63,500 bases of DNA from Adiantum capillus-veneris (lineage: Eukaryota; Streptophyta; Polypodiopsida; Polypodiales; Pteridaceae): positions 7,214,001-7,277,500 of the forward strand of contig CM043967.1 in assembly GCA_014529385.2 (NCBI GenBank), given 5' to 3'. Positions 62,046 through 63,500 of this stretch are shown here, piece after piece (the first letter of the stretch is position 1; the number at the start of each line of letters is the position of its first letter). A program made the position numbers and the translations under genes. The notes beneath the pieces were generated by a model that was not told the origin of the DNA, searched no databases, and saw only the letters and a program-made list of their open reading frames with translations.

Positions 62046-63300
62046 ACCATGAAGCTCTCATCCTGCAGAAAGAGGTTTTCCTGCCACAGGTCTACAGATG
62101 TAGTTGACCCCTGACCTGAATGGTTAAACCAATCCTCCACTTCTTTGTTACTTGTTGATGGTCTTAGGCTTTGTCTTATTGCTTGGAAGGTGGCTTCATC
62201 AGGTAGTGTCTCCTTGTATTTTTCAGATTTCTCAAAGCATCTTCGGAGGCATTCCATTGGATTGCTGGATGTTTCCATTGCCTCATCATCACTACTGTCC
62301 TCTGAAACAAATCCACTCCTCTCCTCTTGGACTCTAGAAATGATAGCCAGGGAGAAGTTCTCCCTTAAATAAAAGATGCTTTGCACATCATATAAAAAGA
62401 TATAGGTCTTGTCTCCAATCCTGAAGTCAGCCACAGCAGACAGCATCATCTGAGCATGCTTCTCAGTGAAGTTACTGACATCCAAAGGTAGTTTGATTTC
62501 TGTGGTTTTCACAGAGAGCATCTTACTTCTTTGTACTTCACTCAACCTCAAGGTCGACTGTATCTTCAACCTCCTTGACTTCTTGTATATGTGTTGTCTC
62601 CTCTCATTCTTCATCTGGTGCTGCATTCTGCTCCTCTAACACCTCATCAGGGTTCTGCATGAGGAATCCAAACAGGCTGTTCAGGTAAATCATAAGCCAA
62701 AGGATTCCTGAATAACTTTGCACTCTTTTTGGTGCAAAGGGCAGACTGAATGTCGACAAGCAGGTGGTAATTCCCTATACTTCTTCAGTCCCTGTCCCTT
62801 TCCACCACAGTCATTTAAATGCACAACAGTCATAGTGGGCAGAACAACCCTCCCTACCTGCACCATCACTTCAAATTTATCTCTGTAGGACTGCAAGAAT
62901 TCACTGTGCTGAGCTAACAGGTCTTCAATGTCAAACTTTGGGTTAAACATAGAATGAACTAGATCAAATTTGTCCCCAGTACCACAAGATGCTGCAAAAT
63001 CGAACAGCCTCTCATCAGTTGCAGCTGGGTCTTCCAGAGAAGACACATCCTCTTTGGCTTTACCTTTAGTTGCACAGGGACTGCTTTCTCGGACATCTAC
63101 ATCATCTGAGAAGTCTAGATTCCTCTTTCTTGTATTTTTCTTGACAAGTACTGTAGAGGGTGAGGGACCCTTGTAGGGTGAGGGATCCTCTTGGCCTGGT
63201 GACCTCTCTGATTGATCTTCACCAATTGACTCTTCTTCAGATATGTCTTGACAAAAGTCAACAATTCTTTTGGCAGAAACATTAAGCAACTGAGCCTACA
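61515..63300 (-). CDS. unrecognised spliced gene, convergent with the transposase-like gene
   Basis: On -, an acidic, Ser-rich first part (from about 63295) leads to DIEDLLAQHSEFLQSYRDKF and a Cys/His cluster (PPACRHSVCPLHQKEC, near 62760). The middle part (62626-62048) has VADFRIGDKTYIFLYDVQSI. An intron at 61944-62047 (ATG|GTAACT to TGTAG|TCTTGG) joins it in frame to a final exon with DFLRRRTREYRGRDAAL and RAAYYYTYTSMALALGRQNP, stopping at 61515. The join near 62.57-62.70 kb is unclear: one frame stops (TGA) and another acidic frame overlaps, so there is an unseen intron or a frameshift. A TAG near 63297 lies just before the listed start. I do not recognise the family. It may be the second gene of a DNA transposon or a host gene. 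Confidence 0.45.
61969..62043. repeat. (GA)n microsatellite inside an intron
   Basis: Seventy-five bp of GA fill most of the 104-bp intron of the minus-strand gene, immediately after its 5' splice site. On - this is a CT run, so it may also act as the polypyrimidine tract. Confidence 0.9.
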
Positions 63301-63395
63301 AAGGCTGAATTCCTGGCACAAGCTTTGGGTCTGGTTTCAGCCTCTTCTGCCTACTGGACCTTAATCCTATTCATCAGGAAACATGACAAGTCTCA

Positions 63396-63437
63396 CTCTC
63401 TCTCTCTCTCTCCAAAGCACAAACAAAGACACACATA

Positions 63438-63478
<41 letters not shown>
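63396..63478. repeat. two (CT)n runs
   Basis: CT runs at about 63396-63412 and 63442-63478, separated by AC-rich sequence. They lie upstream of the minus-strand gene, in its promoter or 5' leader. Confidence 0.95.
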
Positions 63479-63480
<2 letters not shown>

Positions 63481-63500
63481 AAGAAAATTAAAAAACACGC

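Overview
This window is nuclear DNA of a land plant with a repeat-rich genome. The evidence is the density of decayed Ty3 and Ty1/copia LTR retrotransposons, LTRs nested inside LTRs, a plant-type tRNA-Met primer-binding site, very long GA/CT and poly-G/C tracts, and short spliceosomal introns. I cannot name the species. I found no intact, confidently recognised host gene, tRNA, rRNA or CRISPR array. Almost every coding stretch is a broken transposable-element gene.

Layout. 1-10.4 kb: a decayed Ty3/gypsy element on + (gag, protease, RT, RNase H, integrase, polypurine tract), preceded by a leader with a repeated 20-bp palindrome. 10.4-21.2 kb: an LTR-like stretch, then two tandem units on + without pol genes (12.9-16.5 and 17.3-20.2 kb). 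They encode coiled-coil proteins and share an LTR at 16483-17307; another LTR lies at 20232-21151. 22.9-25 kb: a Ty3 gag remnant on + abuts a copia gag, primer site and LTR on -. 25.7-26.3 kb: an unrecognised ORF on -. 26.7-30.5 kb: an internally deleted chromovirus on +, with a 2.4-kb 3' LTR whose termini are perfect inverted repeats.

31.4-48.7 kb is a nest on -. An outer element (LTRs at 31414-33483 and 46580-48655, gag only) was split by an inner element (LTRs at 34536-35449 and 44641-45500). The inner element has a primer site, a zinc knuckle and two retropepsin-like segments, but I see no reverse transcriptase or integrase. 49-52.2 kb: a decayed copia element on -, abutting a third fragment of the outer LTR family. 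53.3-56.4 kb: a 76-base C run and a broken coiled-coil ORF region, followed from 56374 by another LTR-like stretch.

58.6-63.3 kb is the most unusual part. On + there is a broken, intron-containing gene with the layout of a DDE transposase (LDECEL, GDLKTL plus CLFC, then GMEKSH). Facing it on -, with its stop about 90 bp away, is a second intron-containing gene that I do not recognise. They may be the two genes of one DNA transposon.

The observations I rate highest are this convergent pair, a duplicated HHCC zinc module before the Ty3 integrase, the palindrome family, the pol-less inner element with two protease-like segments, and a Y-x-D-x-x-G-x-x-Y motif that recurs in two different retroelements.
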